NCBI RefSeq assembly: GCF_000455285.1
Contig: NZ_HG005295.1
Coordinates: forward strand, 5,415-49,803
Length of the DNA stretch: 44,389 bases
Direction: 5' to 3'
Origin: Candidatus Stoquefichus massiliensis AP9
Lineage (GTDB): Bacteria > Bacillota_I > Bacilli_A > Erysipelotrichales > Coprobacillaceae
The notes below the pieces were generated by a model. That model saw only the letters and a program-made list of their open reading frames with translations, searched no databases and was not told the origin of the DNA. The translations under genes and the position numbers were made by a program. The first letter of the stretch is position 1. Each line of letters starts with the position of its first letter. Positions 8,416 through 17,990 of the stretch are shown here, one piece after another.

Positions 8416-9200
8416 TTCTAGATGATATTGTTATGCAGACTTATAAACGACTGGAAATGCAAAAACAAAAAATCTCATTAGAGGAGATGAAATCTCTTGC
8501 TGATAATTGTCCTATTTACTATGATTTCCCTTTTGAAAAAGCAATGCGTAAACAAGAGATGAACTATATTCTTGAAGTAAAAAAAGCTTCTCCCTCTAAA
8601 GGTATAATTGATCAAGACTTTGATTATATGAGTATTGCTAAAGAATATGAAAGTATTGGAGCTGACGCTATTTCTGTTTTGACAGAACCACACTTCTTTT
8701 ATGGAAGTCCTGACTATTTAAAAGAAATTAAAAAAGCAGTTCATATTCCAATACTTAGAAAAGACTTCATCATTGATGAATATATGATTTATGAAGCAAA
8801 AGTTATCGGAGCAGATGCTATTTTACTGATATGTTCAATTCTCACACAAGACCAATTAACGAAGTTTATGAAAATGGCCTATAGTCTTGGCTTAAGTGTT
8901 CTTGTAGAAACCCATGATGCTATGGAAATACAAAGAGCACTTAATGCTAAAGCGAAAATGATTGGTATTAATAATCGTCATCTTCAAGACTTTACAGTTG
9001 ATCTCAATACAAGTATCAATCTTAGAAAACTTATTCCCAATGATATCATCTTTATCTCTGAAAGTGGTATCCATACCCATGCAGATATTCAAAGTCTTAC
9101 CAAACAACATGTCAATGCTATTTTAATTGGTGAAGCACTCATGACTTCTCAACATAAACAGAAAACATTTGATATTCTGCGTGGTTATCATGAAAATTAA
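8412..9200 (+). CDS. trpC: Indole-3-glycerol phosphate synthase
   Basis: Closes the indole ring, converting CdRP to indole-3-glycerol phosphate. It is a single-domain TIM barrel of 262 residues. Catalytic motifs seen are [12 protein letters not shown] (Lys and Ser of the active site), [37 protein letters not shown] and ISESGI. It overlaps trpD by four bases and trpF by eleven. TrpC and TrpF are separate proteins, unlike the E. coli fusion. Confidence 0.97.
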   Translation: MILDDIVMQTYKRLEMQKQKISLEEMKSLADNCPIYYDFPFEKAMRKQEMNYILEVKKASPSKGIIDQDFDYMSIAKEYESIGADAISVLTEPHFFYGSPDYLKEIKKAVHIPILRKDFIIDEYMIYEAKVIGADAILLICSILTQDQLTKFMKMAYSLGLSVLVETHDAMEIQRALNAKAKMIGINNRHLQDFTVDLNTSINLRKLIPNDIIFISESGIHTHADIQSLTKQHVNAILIGEALMTSQHKQKTFDILRGYHEN

Positions 9201-9777
9201 AATATGTGGACTTTTTAGAGAACAAGATGTGAAATATGTCAATCAGGCTATGCCTGATTATATTGGTTTTGTTTTTGCTAAAAGTAAGCGTCAAATCACT
9301 ATAGACCAAGCTTATCATTTTAAAAAAATGCTTAATCCACACATTTTGACTGTTGGTGTTTTTGTTGATGCACCAATTTCAGAGATTAAAACAGTTGTAC
9401 AACTTGGAATCATTGATATTGTACAATTACATGGTCAAGAGGATCAGAAATACATTTCACAATTAAAACATCAGGTTCATCTTCCCTTAATAAAAGCAAT
9501 GACAGTAGAGGATATTTATAGCGAGTATGAGGATATTGATTATTATCTTTTTGATTCATCGAATGCTGGTAGTGGTAGATGTTTTGACTGGACTTTAATA
9601 CCTCAAATTAGGAAACCTTTTTTTCTAGCTGGTGGTATTCGTCTTTCTAATATTGATGAAGCAATAAAATTAGATTGTTATGGTATTGATATAAGTAGTG
9701 GTGTTGAAACACATGGTTATAAAGATCAAGAAAAAATAAATGAAATTGTATGGAGAGTAAAAAATGGAAACAGGTAG
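9190..9777 (+). CDS. trpF: Phosphoribosylanthranilate isomerase
   Basis: Amadori rearrangement of phosphoribosyl-anthranilate to CdRP. The 195-residue TIM barrel starts MKIKICGL, with the general-base Cys in KICG. The general-acid Asp lies in [10 protein letters not shown], followed by the phosphate-binding segments [11 protein letters not shown] and GIDISSGVE. The ATG at 9190 is chosen over an in-frame upstream start at 9169, because the family begins exactly at this MKIKICG. It overlaps trpC by 11 bases and trpB by 14. The usual GTGK-like loop before FDW is shortened to SGRCFDW. Confidence 0.94.
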   Translation: MKIKICGLFREQDVKYVNQAMPDYIGFVFAKSKRQITIDQAYHFKKMLNPHILTVGVFVDAPISEIKTVVQLGIIDIVQLHGQEDQKYISQLKHQVHLPLIKAMTVEDIYSEYEDIDYYLFDSSNAGSGRCFDWTLIPQIRKPFFLAGGIRLSNIDEAIKLDCYGIDISSGVETHGYKDQEKINEIVWRVKNGNR

Positions 9778-10945
9778 ATATGGTATACATGGTGGACAAT
9801 ATATTCCAGAAACATTAATGAATGAAATTCACAAAATTGAAGATACCTATGAATATTATAAAAATAATAAAGATTTTCAAGATGAACTCAGTCAGCTTCT
9901 CAATGAATATGCTGGTCGTCCTTCTTTATTGTATTACGCTAAAAAAATGACAGAAGATTTAGGTGGTGCGAAAGTTTATTTAAAGCGAGAAGATTTAAAT
10001 CATACCGGATCACATAAAATCAATAATGTTTTGGGTCAAGTTCTTATGGCTAAAAAAATGGGAAAAACACGCGTGATTGCTGAAACAGGTGCAGGACAAC
10101 ATGGTGTTGCAACTGCAACAGCAGCTGCATTATTAGGACTAAAGTGTGAAATATTTATGGGAAAAGAAGACACTGATAGACAATCTTTAAATGTTTATCG
10201 TATGAAGTTGTTAGGTGCCCAAGTTCATAGTGTAACAACTGGAACAATGACACTCAAAGATGCTGTTAATGAAGCCATGCGTGAATGGACTAAGCGTATT
10301 GATGATACTTTATATGTATTAGGTTCAGTTATGGGTCCTCACCCTTTCCCAATGATTGTTAGAGATTTCCAAAGTATTATCTCGAAGGAAGCTCGAAAAC
10401 AGATATTTGAGTATGAAGGGAAATTGCCAACTGCGGTGATTGCATGTGTAGGTGGTGGCAGCAATGCTATGGGAATATTTTATCATTTTATTAATGATCC
10501 TGTACAATTGATAGGTTGTGAAGCTGCTGGTAAAGGTGTTGATACTGCCTTAAATGCAGCAACTATCAACACTGGAACATTAGGTATATTCCATGGTATG
10601 AAATCTTACTTCTGTCAGGATGAAAATGGTCAGATTGCTCCTGTTTATTCTATTTCAGCAGGTTTAGATTATCCTGGTATTGGTCCAGAACATGCTCATC
10701 TATATGATACAAAAAGAGCCCAATATGTTCCCATTACAGATGATGAAGCTGTTGAAGCCTTTGAGTATATTGCAAAAACAGAAGGAATCATCTGTGCTAT
10801 AGAAAGTGCACATGCAATAGCCTACGCTAAGAAATATGTACCAACATTATCTTCTGATGATGTAGTCATCATTTGCTTATCAGGACGCGGTGATAAAGAT
10901 GTTGCTGCCATAGCAAAGTATAGGGGGATAGATATTCATGAATAG
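9764..10945 (+). CDS. trpB: Tryptophan synthase beta chain
   Basis: PLP enzyme joining indole and serine to make tryptophan; it works in an alpha2beta2 complex with TrpA. The 393 residues begin [19 protein letters not shown]. The PLP lysine is in [14 protein letters not shown], the phosphate-binding loop is [10 protein letters not shown], and GAGQHG and the catalytic Glu region are intact. This is the standard TrpB1 type rather than the stand-alone TrpB2. It overlaps trpF by 14 bases and trpA by eight, so the operon is tightly coupled. Confidence 0.98.
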   Translation: METGRYGIHGGQYIPETLMNEIHKIEDTYEYYKNNKDFQDELSQLLNEYAGRPSLLYYAKKMTEDLGGAKVYLKREDLNHTGSHKINNVLGQVLMAKKMGKTRVIAETGAGQHGVATATAAALLGLKCEIFMGKEDTDRQSLNVYRMKLLGAQVHSVTTGTMTLKDAVNEAMREWTKRIDDTLYVLGSVMGPHPFPMIVRDFQSIISKEARKQIFEYEGKLPTAVIACVGGGSNAMGIFYHFINDPVQLIGCEAAGKGVDTALNAATINTGTLGIFHGMKSYFCQDENGQIAPVYSISAGLDYPGIGPEHAHLYDTKRAQYVPITDDEAVEAFEYIAKTEGIICAIESAHAIAYAKKYVPTLSSDDVVIICLSGRGDKDVAAIAKYRGIDIHE

Positions 10946-11702
10946 AATAAAAAATGCTTTTAGAAATCAGAAAGCCTTTATTGCTTTTTTAACTGCTGGT
11001 GACCCAATACCACAAAAGACTGTTGAATATATTTTAGAAATGGAAAAAGCAGGGGCTTCACTCATTGAAATTGGTATTCCTTTTAGTGATCCTGTAGCAG
11101 AAGGACCAATTATTCAAGAAGCTAATCTTCGTGCCTTAAAACAAGGAATAACACCTAATCAAGTGTTTGATATTGTTCAAGCTGTTCGTCAAGTCTCAAA
11201 TATTCCTATTTGTCTAATGACATATTTAAATCCTGTATTTCATTATGGTTATGAACGTTTCTTTCAGAAATGTCAAAATGTTGGTGTTGATGGCATTATT
11301 ATTCCTGATTGTCCATTTGAAGAAAGTCATGAAGTGAAAGATATCTCTAAAAAATATCAAGTTCATTTCATCCATATGATAGCACCGACATCAAAAGAAA
11401 GAGTGCTTCAAATCGCTAAAGAAGCACAAGGATTTATCTATCTTGTCTCATCTATGGGAGTGACTGGTGTTCGTGAATCATTCTCAAGTAACTTATCTGC
11501 AATCGTTAATACAATTCGTTCAGTGACAGATACCCCAGTTGCTGTAGGCTTTGGTATTCATAGTCCAGAACAAGTACAGAAGATTTCACAAATCGCTGAT
11601 GGCATTATTGTTGGAAGTGCAATTGTTGATATCATAAAAATATATGGTGAAAATGCTCACCAGCCACTTCATCAATATGTTAAAAAGATGATTAATGACT
11701 AA
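10938..11702 (+). CDS. trpA: Tryptophan synthase alpha chain
   Basis: Splits indole-3-glycerol phosphate into indole and glyceraldehyde 3-phosphate for TrpB. The 254 residues have the catalytic Glu in [11 protein letters not shown]. At the second catalytic position the enteric ADGP is AEGP here, so the usual Asp is Glu; I recall AEGP in other Firmicutes TrpA, so this is probably a tolerated variant. Other family motifs are [31 protein letters not shown] and [11 protein letters not shown]. It is the last gene of the operon, followed by a strong terminator. Confidence 0.97.
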   Translation: MNRIKNAFRNQKAFIAFLTAGDPIPQKTVEYILEMEKAGASLIEIGIPFSDPVAEGPIIQEANLRALKQGITPNQVFDIVQAVRQVSNIPICLMTYLNPVFHYGYERFFQKCQNVGVDGIIIPDCPFEESHEVKDISKKYQVHFIHMIAPTSKERVLQIAKEAQGFIYLVSSMGVTGVRESFSSNLSAIVNTIRSVTDTPVAVGFGIHSPEQVQKISQIADGIIVGSAIVDIIKIYGENAHQPLHQYVKKMIND

Positions 11703-11707
11703 TATGT

Positions 11708-11753
11708 AAAGAGGTTTCAAATCTATGATTATAGATTAAGAAACCTCTTTTTG
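11708..11753 (+). terminator. Terminator of the trp operon
   Basis: A long hairpin: AAAGAGGTTTC pairs with GAAACCTCTTT, with an inner AATCTAT/ATAGATT stem, then T. The convergent nitroreductase gene ends just beyond it. Confidence 0.85.
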
Positions 11754-11763
11754 ATTAAAATTA

Positions 11764-12498
11764 TTATTTTATCCAATGTTTTAGCATTTCTCTAGAAGAT
11801 CTATTCATCTCATCTCTAAATTCTGCAAAGAACTTTCTTTTTGCAAAAGATGATATATATTTTCCAAGTTCTTCTTCACTTTTACCTGATTGTTTCATAA
11901 ACATCTGTTTTGTTTCTACTATAGTTTTTTGATGATATGTATCAATACTTACCATATCCTCAACTGTAAATCTCTTTGGTTTTTGTCTTGTTTTTTGTTG
12001 TTCAGTTGGTCTTCCAAATACAACCATAACAAATGGAACAGCATATTTAGGCAAATGAAGTAATTTTTGATTTTCTTCAAAATTCTCCAAAATATCACCA
12101 ATATAACAAGATCCAATTCCTAATGATTCTGCTGCAACAACTGCATTCTGTGCTGCTATAATACAATCTTGTGTCGCTAAAAATAAATCTGATTCTTCTA
12201 ATTGAGGTACACCAGGTGTATACTCATTAAACATATCAAACCATTTTTGATAATCTGCTAAAAAGATGAGAACAAGTGGTGCTTTTGCTATAAATGGCTG
12301 ATGGTCACAACGAATTGCTAATTCATCTTTCAATGATTGATCTTGTACATCAATGATTGAATATAAAGCCATATTTCCAGCGGTTGGAGCTTGTAATGCC
12401 GATTCTAATATGAGCCTCTTTTCTTCTTCTGTAATAGCTTCATCTGTATACATACGAACTGATTTTCTTTCATATAATTCTTTAATTGTCTGATTCAT
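11764..12498 (-). CDS. Nitroreductase family protein (NfsA/FRP-like)
   Basis: A 244-residue FMN-dependent oxidoreductase that would reduce nitro compounds, quinones or flavin with NAD(P)H. N-terminal features are LYERKSVRMYTDEAIT and ALQAPTAGNMALYSIIDV, the FMN contacts of the family. ESLGIGSCYIGDI and VMVVFGRPTE follow. The long C-terminal part with KRFTVEDMVS is typical of the NfsA/FRP type rather than the short NfsB type. GGAGG lies upstream of the ATG. It is single and divergent from pepT. The physiological substrate is unknown. Confidence 0.85.
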   Translation of the reverse strand: MNQTIKELYERKSVRMYTDEAITEEEKRLILESALQAPTAGNMALYSIIDVQDQSLKDELAIRCDHQPFIAKAPLVLIFLADYQKWFDMFNEYTPGVPQLEESDLFLATQDCIIAAQNAVVAAESLGIGSCYIGDILENFEENQKLLHLPKYAVPFVMVVFGRPTEQQKTRQKPKRFTVEDMVSIDTYHQKTIVETKQMFMKQSGKSEEELGKYISSFAKRKFFAEFRDEMNRSSREMLKHWIK

Positions 12499-12586
12499 GA
12501 TTTTTCCTCCATTTCTTTTTCATTATATCATAGATTATTCATACATTTCCATGTATAATATAGAAATAGAAAGCGAGGTTATATCA

Positions 12587-13807
12587 ATGAATATTGAAGA
12601 AAAATTTTTAAAATATGTGAGTTTTGATACACAATCTGATCCTAAATCAGATACTGCTCCTTCAACAATGAAACAATTAGAATTAGGGAAATATTTAGTT
12701 GAAGAAATGAAATCAATTGGTATTGAAAATGCTCAATTAGATAAATATGGAATTGTTTATGGAACAATTCCATCAAATAATAACAATCAAGGGAAGAAAA
12801 TTGGATTTGTTGCTCATATGGATACTTCTCCAGATGCTGCTGGAAATAATATTCATCCTCAAATCATTAGAGATTATCAAGGAGATACAATTGTTCTTAA
12901 TAAAGAAAAGAAATTATATCTTGATCCCCATGAATTCCCTGAATTACTTAATGTTCTGCATCATGATTTAATCACAACTGATGGAACTACTCTTCTTGGT
13001 GCTGATGATAAGGCTGGTGTTGCAGTGATTATGCAGATGGCAGAATATGTAATGACTCATCCTGAATTTAAACACAATGATATTCAAATAGCATTCACAC
13101 CTGATGAAGAAATTGGACGTGGAACAGAAAATTTTGATGTTAATTATTTCAATGCTGATTATGCATACACTGTTGATGGTGGAGATATTGCTGAAATAGA
13201 ATATGAAAACTTTAATGCATTTAGTGCTGTGGTAGAAATTACTGGGAAAAGTATTCATCCAGGTTCAGCAAAAAATGCAATGATAAACTCCATTCATGTT
13301 TCTCAAGAGTTTGATGCCATGTTACCAATTCATGCAAGACCCGAATCAACTGAAGGATATGAAGGATTTAATCATTTACATGATATTCATGGAAATTGTG
13401 AGAAAACAGTCATGGAATATATTATTAGAAATCATGATCTTGATTTAGCTAAAAAACAATGTCAGGATTTTGAAAATATTGCACAGTTCCTTAATCAAAA
13501 GTATGGATATGATATGATTAAAGTGACTATCGAACAAAGCTATTTAAATATGAAAGAACATATTGCGAAAAACATGTTTATCGTAGAAAATGCAATGGAA
13601 GCAATGAAACAATGTCAAGTAGAACCACGTGCTGTTCCTATTAGAGGTGGAACTGATGGAGCTAACTTAACATATATGGGACTTCCTTGTCCAAACTTAG
13701 GTACTGGTGGTTATAACTACCATGGTCCATTTGAATATGTATCATTGACAATGATGAATAAACAAGTAGAAGTTCTACTAAAAATCTTAGAAAACAATGT
13801 AAAATAG
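12587..13807 (+). CDS. pepT: Peptidase T (tripeptide aminopeptidase)
   Basis: Zinc-dependent M20B exopeptidase that removes N-terminal residues from tripeptides in the cytoplasm. The 406 residues match PepT. Metal-site motifs are FVAHMDTSPDAAG, LLGADDKAGVA and TPDEEIGRG. VDGGDIAEIEYENFNA and the C-terminal IRGGTDGANLTYMGLPCPN are typical too. The ATG at 12587 follows GCGAGG and begins with the family-like NIEEKFLKY; an in-frame ORF extends upstream to 12497, but that part includes the promoter region (TATAAT at 12554-12559). It probably uses peptides brought in by the Opp system. Confidence 0.96.
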   Translation: MNIEEKFLKYVSFDTQSDPKSDTAPSTMKQLELGKYLVEEMKSIGIENAQLDKYGIVYGTIPSNNNNQGKKIGFVAHMDTSPDAAGNNIHPQIIRDYQGDTIVLNKEKKLYLDPHEFPELLNVLHHDLITTDGTTLLGADDKAGVAVIMQMAEYVMTHPEFKHNDIQIAFTPDEEIGRGTENFDVNYFNADYAYTVDGGDIAEIEYENFNAFSAVVEITGKSIHPGSAKNAMINSIHVSQEFDAMLPIHARPESTEGYEGFNHLHDIHGNCEKTVMEYIIRNHDLDLAKKQCQDFENIAQFLNQKYGYDMIKVTIEQSYLNMKEHIAKNMFIVENAMEAMKQCQVEPRAVPIRGGTDGANLTYMGLPCPNLGTGGYNYHGPFEYVSLTMMNKQVEVLLKILENNVK

Positions 13808-13836
13808 GAAGTTCCGAATTGGAACTTCCTATTTTT
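13802..13836. terminator. Terminator shared by pepT and the MFS gene
   Basis: A 14-pair perfect stem (AAATAGGAAGTTCC and GGAACTTCCTATTT, five-base loop) is followed by T on the plus strand and has A/T on both sides. It contains the stop codons of both convergent genes. Confidence 0.9.
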
Positions 13837-15049
13837 GTAATAATGGGTATTCTTTTTGATCCATCTTCTTTAAGACACTTATCATCATAACACCAATAAC
13901 AGTCAATATACTCACCAAAGTCCACATAAAAACCATTGTATGATGATCAATTAATACACCTACCCCTTTTTGCATCACTGCAATAAATATCGCACTTAAC
14001 ATCCTTTGTAAAGAATTCATACGTCCTCGATGAGATAAAGGTATTCTTTTTGTCACAAATGGTAATTGTCCTAAAGCATTAAATATCTCTCCACATGTAA
14101 ATATAAACATAGAAATAAAATACAAAGGAATCATTCCCTGAATAAAAATATACATTGATAAACTCAACATAAATAATACAGTACTTATCCATATTTTATT
14201 CAAATCACTCATACGATGAAACCATGCTGTTAATAAAGGTGTTCCAATGACAACAACAATTGCATTTAAACTTGTCATCGCCCCAAAATAAAGTGCTCCC
14301 TGTTGCCCATAAAGCTGTTCCAAATTTAAAGGTAATAAAAATTGATATTGACTATAAATAAATTCAATGACAATAAAACAGCAAAGATAAAATACCAAGA
14401 CCTTTCTTGTCTTTAATACCTTCCATAATCCACCACTCTGTGCTTCTTCATATTTTTCATCACTTTGTGATTTCACTACTGAAACATCTTTTACCATTAG
14501 TATAATCATAATGGTCGAAGCTAATGTTGATAGAGCATCAATGAAAAAAGATAATTGAAGATGCTCAGCAAACAATAATCCACCAATCATAGGTGCTAAT
14601 ACCATACCTAAATTTGCTCCTAAATATGTTAAACTGTAAGCACGCTCTCGATCGTTACTATGACTCAGATCAGCAATTAATGCATCATAAGCCGGATGCT
14701 CCATCATAGCGAACAACCCTGCTATAAAAAATATAATGATCGTACTCATATTAATATCTAATAAAGCAATGAGTAGATATCCAGCTACAGTTACTAAATC
14801 GCAGAAAATAATAATCATCTTTTTATTAAAATGATCCGCTATATATCCAGCAAACATCATACATGGAATTTGAATGATATTCATGATAAGCAAAAGGGAT
14901 GCTATGTGTGAAGCATCCATCTTAAGTTTACTAGATAAAATCAGGGTCATCATAGGCCATACCATTGCCCCGAGGCAAGTGACAACTTTACCAAAAGTTA
15001 AAACATAGATTTCTTTTCTTAAGCCCTGATACTGCTTCAATATCTTCAT
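13829..15049 (-). CDS. MFS transporter
   Basis: A 406-residue major facilitator protein with about twelve hydrophobic segments. After a basic start, GKVVTCLGAMVWPMMTLIL forms the first helix. The loop between helices 2 and 3 reads GYIADHFNKKMIIIF, the usual MFS D-x-x-x-(R/K) type signature. LGANLGMVLAPMIGGLLF lies near helix 5. It resembles the MdtG/YxaM-like multidrug group, but the substrate cannot be inferred. AGGTG lies before the ATG. It follows the M24 peptidase gene by 15 bases and is probably cotranscribed with it, so a peptide or amino-acid related substrate is possible. Confidence 0.83.
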   Translation of the reverse strand: MKILKQYQGLRKEIYVLTFGKVVTCLGAMVWPMMTLILSSKLKMDASHIASLLLIMNIIQIPCMMFAGYIADHFNKKMIIIFCDLVTVAGYLLIALLDINMSTIIIFFIAGLFAMMEHPAYDALIADLSHSNDRERAYSLTYLGANLGMVLAPMIGGLLFAEHLQLSFFIDALSTLASTIMIILMVKDVSVVKSQSDEKYEEAQSGGLWKVLKTRKVLVFYLCCFIVIEFIYSQYQFLLPLNLEQLYGQQGALYFGAMTSLNAIVVVIGTPLLTAWFHRMSDLNKIWISTVLFMLSLSMYIFIQGMIPLYFISMFIFTCGEIFNALGQLPFVTKRIPLSHRGRMNSLQRMLSAIFIAVMQKGVGVLIDHHTMVFMWTLVSILTVIGVMMISVLKKMDQKEYPLLQK

Positions 15050-15064
15050 AGCATCACCTATATA

Positions 15065-16291
15065 TTATCGAACGAAATATATTTGATCTCTATTTGGATA
15101 AAGGAATGTTACACCTTCTTTAGTGAATGAAACAGTTTCTTCACTAAACATTGTATAAGTTATTCCATTATATACATATTTCACATTTAATTCTAATGCA
15201 TAAACCGTATCATATGACATCTTGATATCACCTTTAAGTGGTATTGGATTCTGATTATTCCATAATCCAATCGTTGGTCCTGGTCCATGTCCATAAATGT
15301 TACATGGATGAGAATAAAGGCAAGCATCAATACCTTCTTCTTTTGCTTTATTTAAAGAATCCATTAATACATCATTTCCACTCTTATCATCTGCCATACA
15401 CATACATACAATATCCTGGAAGCGATTATTCACTTTAAATCCATCTTTCATCCATTGTGGGATATCAGTCTCGCTATCTTTTGGTACATAAGCCAGTCTC
15501 TGAGTATCGCTACATAGATTTAAATACTTAATACCAAAATCACAATGTAATAAATCACCTTTTTCAATAACACCATTGTAAATTACTCCATCATGCCCTT
15601 CTCTTTGAATGTCAATTGTTGGAGAAAACCAATATTCTAGACCAAATTGTGTCACTTTGTCCATCATAAAGAATTCAACATCTTCACATGTTGTTAAGCC
15701 AGGTTGAATTGTTTCAAAACTAAATGCTTTTTCAATAATTGAAAAGGCAATTTTCATTAATTCAGGATATAATGATAATTCCGTAGCTGTTCTTATTTCC
15801 ATGACTTTAATTGGTAATAATTCATCCACAATAAATCTTTCTACATATTCAGGTTTTAATGATTCTTTTAATGTGACATACAACCCATGACTTAATCCAT
15901 CAGCATATGTGAAATCCTTTGAAATATTAATAGCAATACTTTGTGGATTATATTCATCAAACAAACGATTTAAAGCATCCATTTGTTCTTCTTCTCCAAA
16001 TTTCCAATATTGGGGATAATATTGGTTCAAAGCTTCATCTGGCATACTTAATGAAAATCTCTTCACTTCATCTTCGCTTTTAATAAAGACAAGCATAGTA
16101 ATACGTCTTGCTGTTAAATAACTGGCAGGAGTCAATGAATCAAAAACCAAATCTTCATGATACTCTTTACTAGCAACAATCCATGCATCACTTTTACTTT
16201 GTTTCATAATATTAGGAACTATGAAATCTAATCTTTCTTTTAAGCATACATCTTTTATTTTATACTGTTCTTTTATAGATCTTATTTCCAT
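15065..16291 (-). CDS. M24 family metallopeptidase (Xaa-Pro dipeptidase-like)
   Basis: A 408-residue pita-bread-fold protein. The N-terminal domain (about 1-170) is a creatinase-like module. The C-terminal domain carries all five metal ligands: Asp in LLHCDFGI, Asp in CSDTQR, His in YGHGPGP, Glu in YALELNV and Glu in SEETVSF. Cleavage of Xaa-Pro peptides is the likely role, but related enzymes act on creatine or other substrates. GGAGG lies before the ATG. It sits between oppA (upstream, behind a hairpin) and an MFS gene, which suggests it degrades imported peptides. Confidence 0.85.
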   Translation of the reverse strand: MEIRSIKEQYKIKDVCLKERLDFIVPNIMKQSKSDAWIVASKEYHEDLVFDSLTPASYLTARRITMLVFIKSEDEVKRFSLSMPDEALNQYYPQYWKFGEEEQMDALNRLFDEYNPQSIAINISKDFTYADGLSHGLYVTLKESLKPEYVERFIVDELLPIKVMEIRTATELSLYPELMKIAFSIIEKAFSFETIQPGLTTCEDVEFFMMDKVTQFGLEYWFSPTIDIQREGHDGVIYNGVIEKGDLLHCDFGIKYLNLCSDTQRLAYVPKDSETDIPQWMKDGFKVNNRFQDIVCMCMADDKSGNDVLMDSLNKAKEEGIDACLYSHPCNIYGHGPGPTIGLWNNQNPIPLKGDIKMSYDTVYALELNVKYVYNGITYTMFSEETVSFTKEGVTFLYPNRDQIYFVR

Positions 16292-16312
16292 ACTTTCTCC
16301 TCCATATCATAA

Positions 16313-16332
16313 AGGAGCACATTAGTGCTCCT
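16313..16332 (-). terminator. Hairpin between oppA and the M24 peptidase gene
   Basis: A perfect eight-pair stem (AGGAGCAC and GTGCTCCT, four-base loop). Only TTTAT follows on the minus strand, so termination may be partial and allow reduced read-through into the peptidase and MFS genes. Confidence 0.55.
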
Positions 16333-16345
16333 CTGTTTCAGTTGC

Positions 16346-17977
16346 TTATTTATAATATGCTCTTGTTAAGTCATAATGTCCTTCTGGTGAAGAAGTAATA
16401 CCTTCAAGATCAGAAGCTTTTAAGAATGGATCAGTGTATCCAAATAAAGGAATCATGTAGCATTGTTCTTGAATTAAATATTTTTCTGCTTCATGTAATT
16501 TATTAATACGTTCTGCACCATCTAATTTTTCAGCAGCTGTAATCATTGCTTCATATTTATCATCATCAACAGTATTACCTGCTAAAGAATGACCATAATA
16601 CATTGATAAGTAAGCCATTGGATCTAAGAAGTCAGCAGTCATAGCATGACGAGCTAATTCAAAGTTTCCATCATCACGACTCTTGAAGAATGTTTCTTTT
16701 TCTTCAACTTTTAATTGGAAGTCAATGTAAACTTCTTTTAAAGAAGCTTGGATTGCTTGAGCAACATCTTTGTGTAATGGTAAATCATTATATTTGTAAG
16801 TTAAAGTTAACATTTTATCAGCACTATAACCTTTAGATTTCATGATTTCTTGAGCTTTAGCTTTATCATAAGTACCATAAACATCATCTTTTACTTCTTC
16901 GTTATAATCACCATTAGCTCCTGGAATACCTACAGGTACTATTTTATCTAATACATATGCATATTCACCATATCCAGTAGCTTGTAATACACTTTCACGA
17001 TTAATACCATAAGAGATTGCTTTTCTAATATCAACATCTTTTAATGCTTCATTTTTATTTTCATCTCCAGCATTAATTAAAATATAGTAGTTACATACAA
17101 ATGGATCAATAATGTATGCTTGTTTCTTTAATTCTTCAGTGTTTTGAACAGTTTCATTGTTAACAGAAGTAGCCCAATCTAAATCTCCAGCTTGGAAACC
17201 ACTTGTTTGTGTATCAGAATCTTTCATAACTTTGAAACTAATTTTACTAATTTTTACTTCATCAGCTGCATGATATTTATCATTCTTTTCAAGAACGATT
17301 TCATCTTTTGCATTGATTGCAGTTGCACGGAATGCACCATTTGTAGGGTTGTCTAATCTATCAGCCCAATTGTTAGTCAATGGCTTTCCACCATCTTTTT
17401 CAACAATATCCTTACGTAATGGATAGAATACTGTATTTGTTAATAATGATGTGAAATAAGCACATTTTTCTTTTAAAGTAATAACGATTGTGTTGTCATC
17501 TTTTGCAACAGCACCAAAATCTTTAATATCATCAGGACTGCTTAATGGTTTAGAACCATCAGTAGTTCCAACGATTTTGTTAATGAATTGTGAATAATAA
17601 GCTTTACCAATACCCATTGCTGAAGCACGTTTCCATGCATATACATAATCAGCAGCTTTTAAAGGTTCACCATCACTCCAAGTATAACCAGTTTTCAATT
17701 TGATTGTATAAGTTAATCCATCATCACTGATTTCTGGAGCAGCTTCAGCAACATTAGGTTGTGCAGCACCATCTTTGTCTAACTTATATAATCCCTCATA
17801 CATTTGTGCTAAAATATTAGCAGTAATAGAATCGTCTACGATTGCAGGATCAAGGAATTCACAGTCTCCACCAAGTGCAACTCTAATAAGAGATGTATCG
17901 GCACGACCTCCTCCACCACATGCTGTTAATGTGGCAACCATAGCGAAACATAATAAAGAACTCAATAATTTTTTCAT
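16346..17977 (-). CDS. oppA: Oligopeptide ABC transporter substrate-binding lipoprotein
   Basis: A 543-residue extracellular lipoprotein of the SBP_bac_5 family that captures peptides for the Opp permease. The signal peptide MKKLLSSLLCFAMVATLTAC ends in a clear lipobox (L-T-A-C) followed by GGGG. The mature part has LDPAIVDDSITANILAQMYEG, LKTGYTWSDGEPLKAADYVYAWKR and a C-terminal segment HEAEKYLIQEQCYMIPLFG. The ATG at 17977 behind AGGAG is chosen; an in-frame start at 18037 would overlap oppF and bury the signal peptide. It is the last of five opp genes, 13 bases after oppF. Confidence 0.95.
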   Translation of the reverse strand: MKKLLSSLLCFAMVATLTACGGGGRADTSLIRVALGGDCEFLDPAIVDDSITANILAQMYEGLYKLDKDGAAQPNVAEAAPEISDDGLTYTIKLKTGYTWSDGEPLKAADYVYAWKRASAMGIGKAYYSQFINKIVGTTDGSKPLSSPDDIKDFGAVAKDDNTIVITLKEKCAYFTSLLTNTVFYPLRKDIVEKDGGKPLTNNWADRLDNPTNGAFRATAINAKDEIVLEKNDKYHAADEVKISKISFKVMKDSDTQTSGFQAGDLDWATSVNNETVQNTEELKKQAYIIDPFVCNYYILINAGDENKNEALKDVDIRKAISYGINRESVLQATGYGEYAYVLDKIVPVGIPGANGDYNEEVKDDVYGTYDKAKAQEIMKSKGYSADKMLTLTYKYNDLPLHKDVAQAIQASLKEVYIDFQLKVEEKETFFKSRDDGNFELARHAMTADFLDPMAYLSMYYGHSLAGNTVDDDKYEAMITAAEKLDGAERINKLHEAEKYLIQEQCYMIPLFGYTDPFLKASDLEGITSSPEGHYDLTRAYYK

Positions 17978-17990
17978 GTTTGTCTCCTCC

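Noticed and set aside
12968-13258. Minus-strand open frame inside pepT
   Set aside because: It is antisense to conserved PepT metal-site motifs and has no family signs; a shadow of the real gene.
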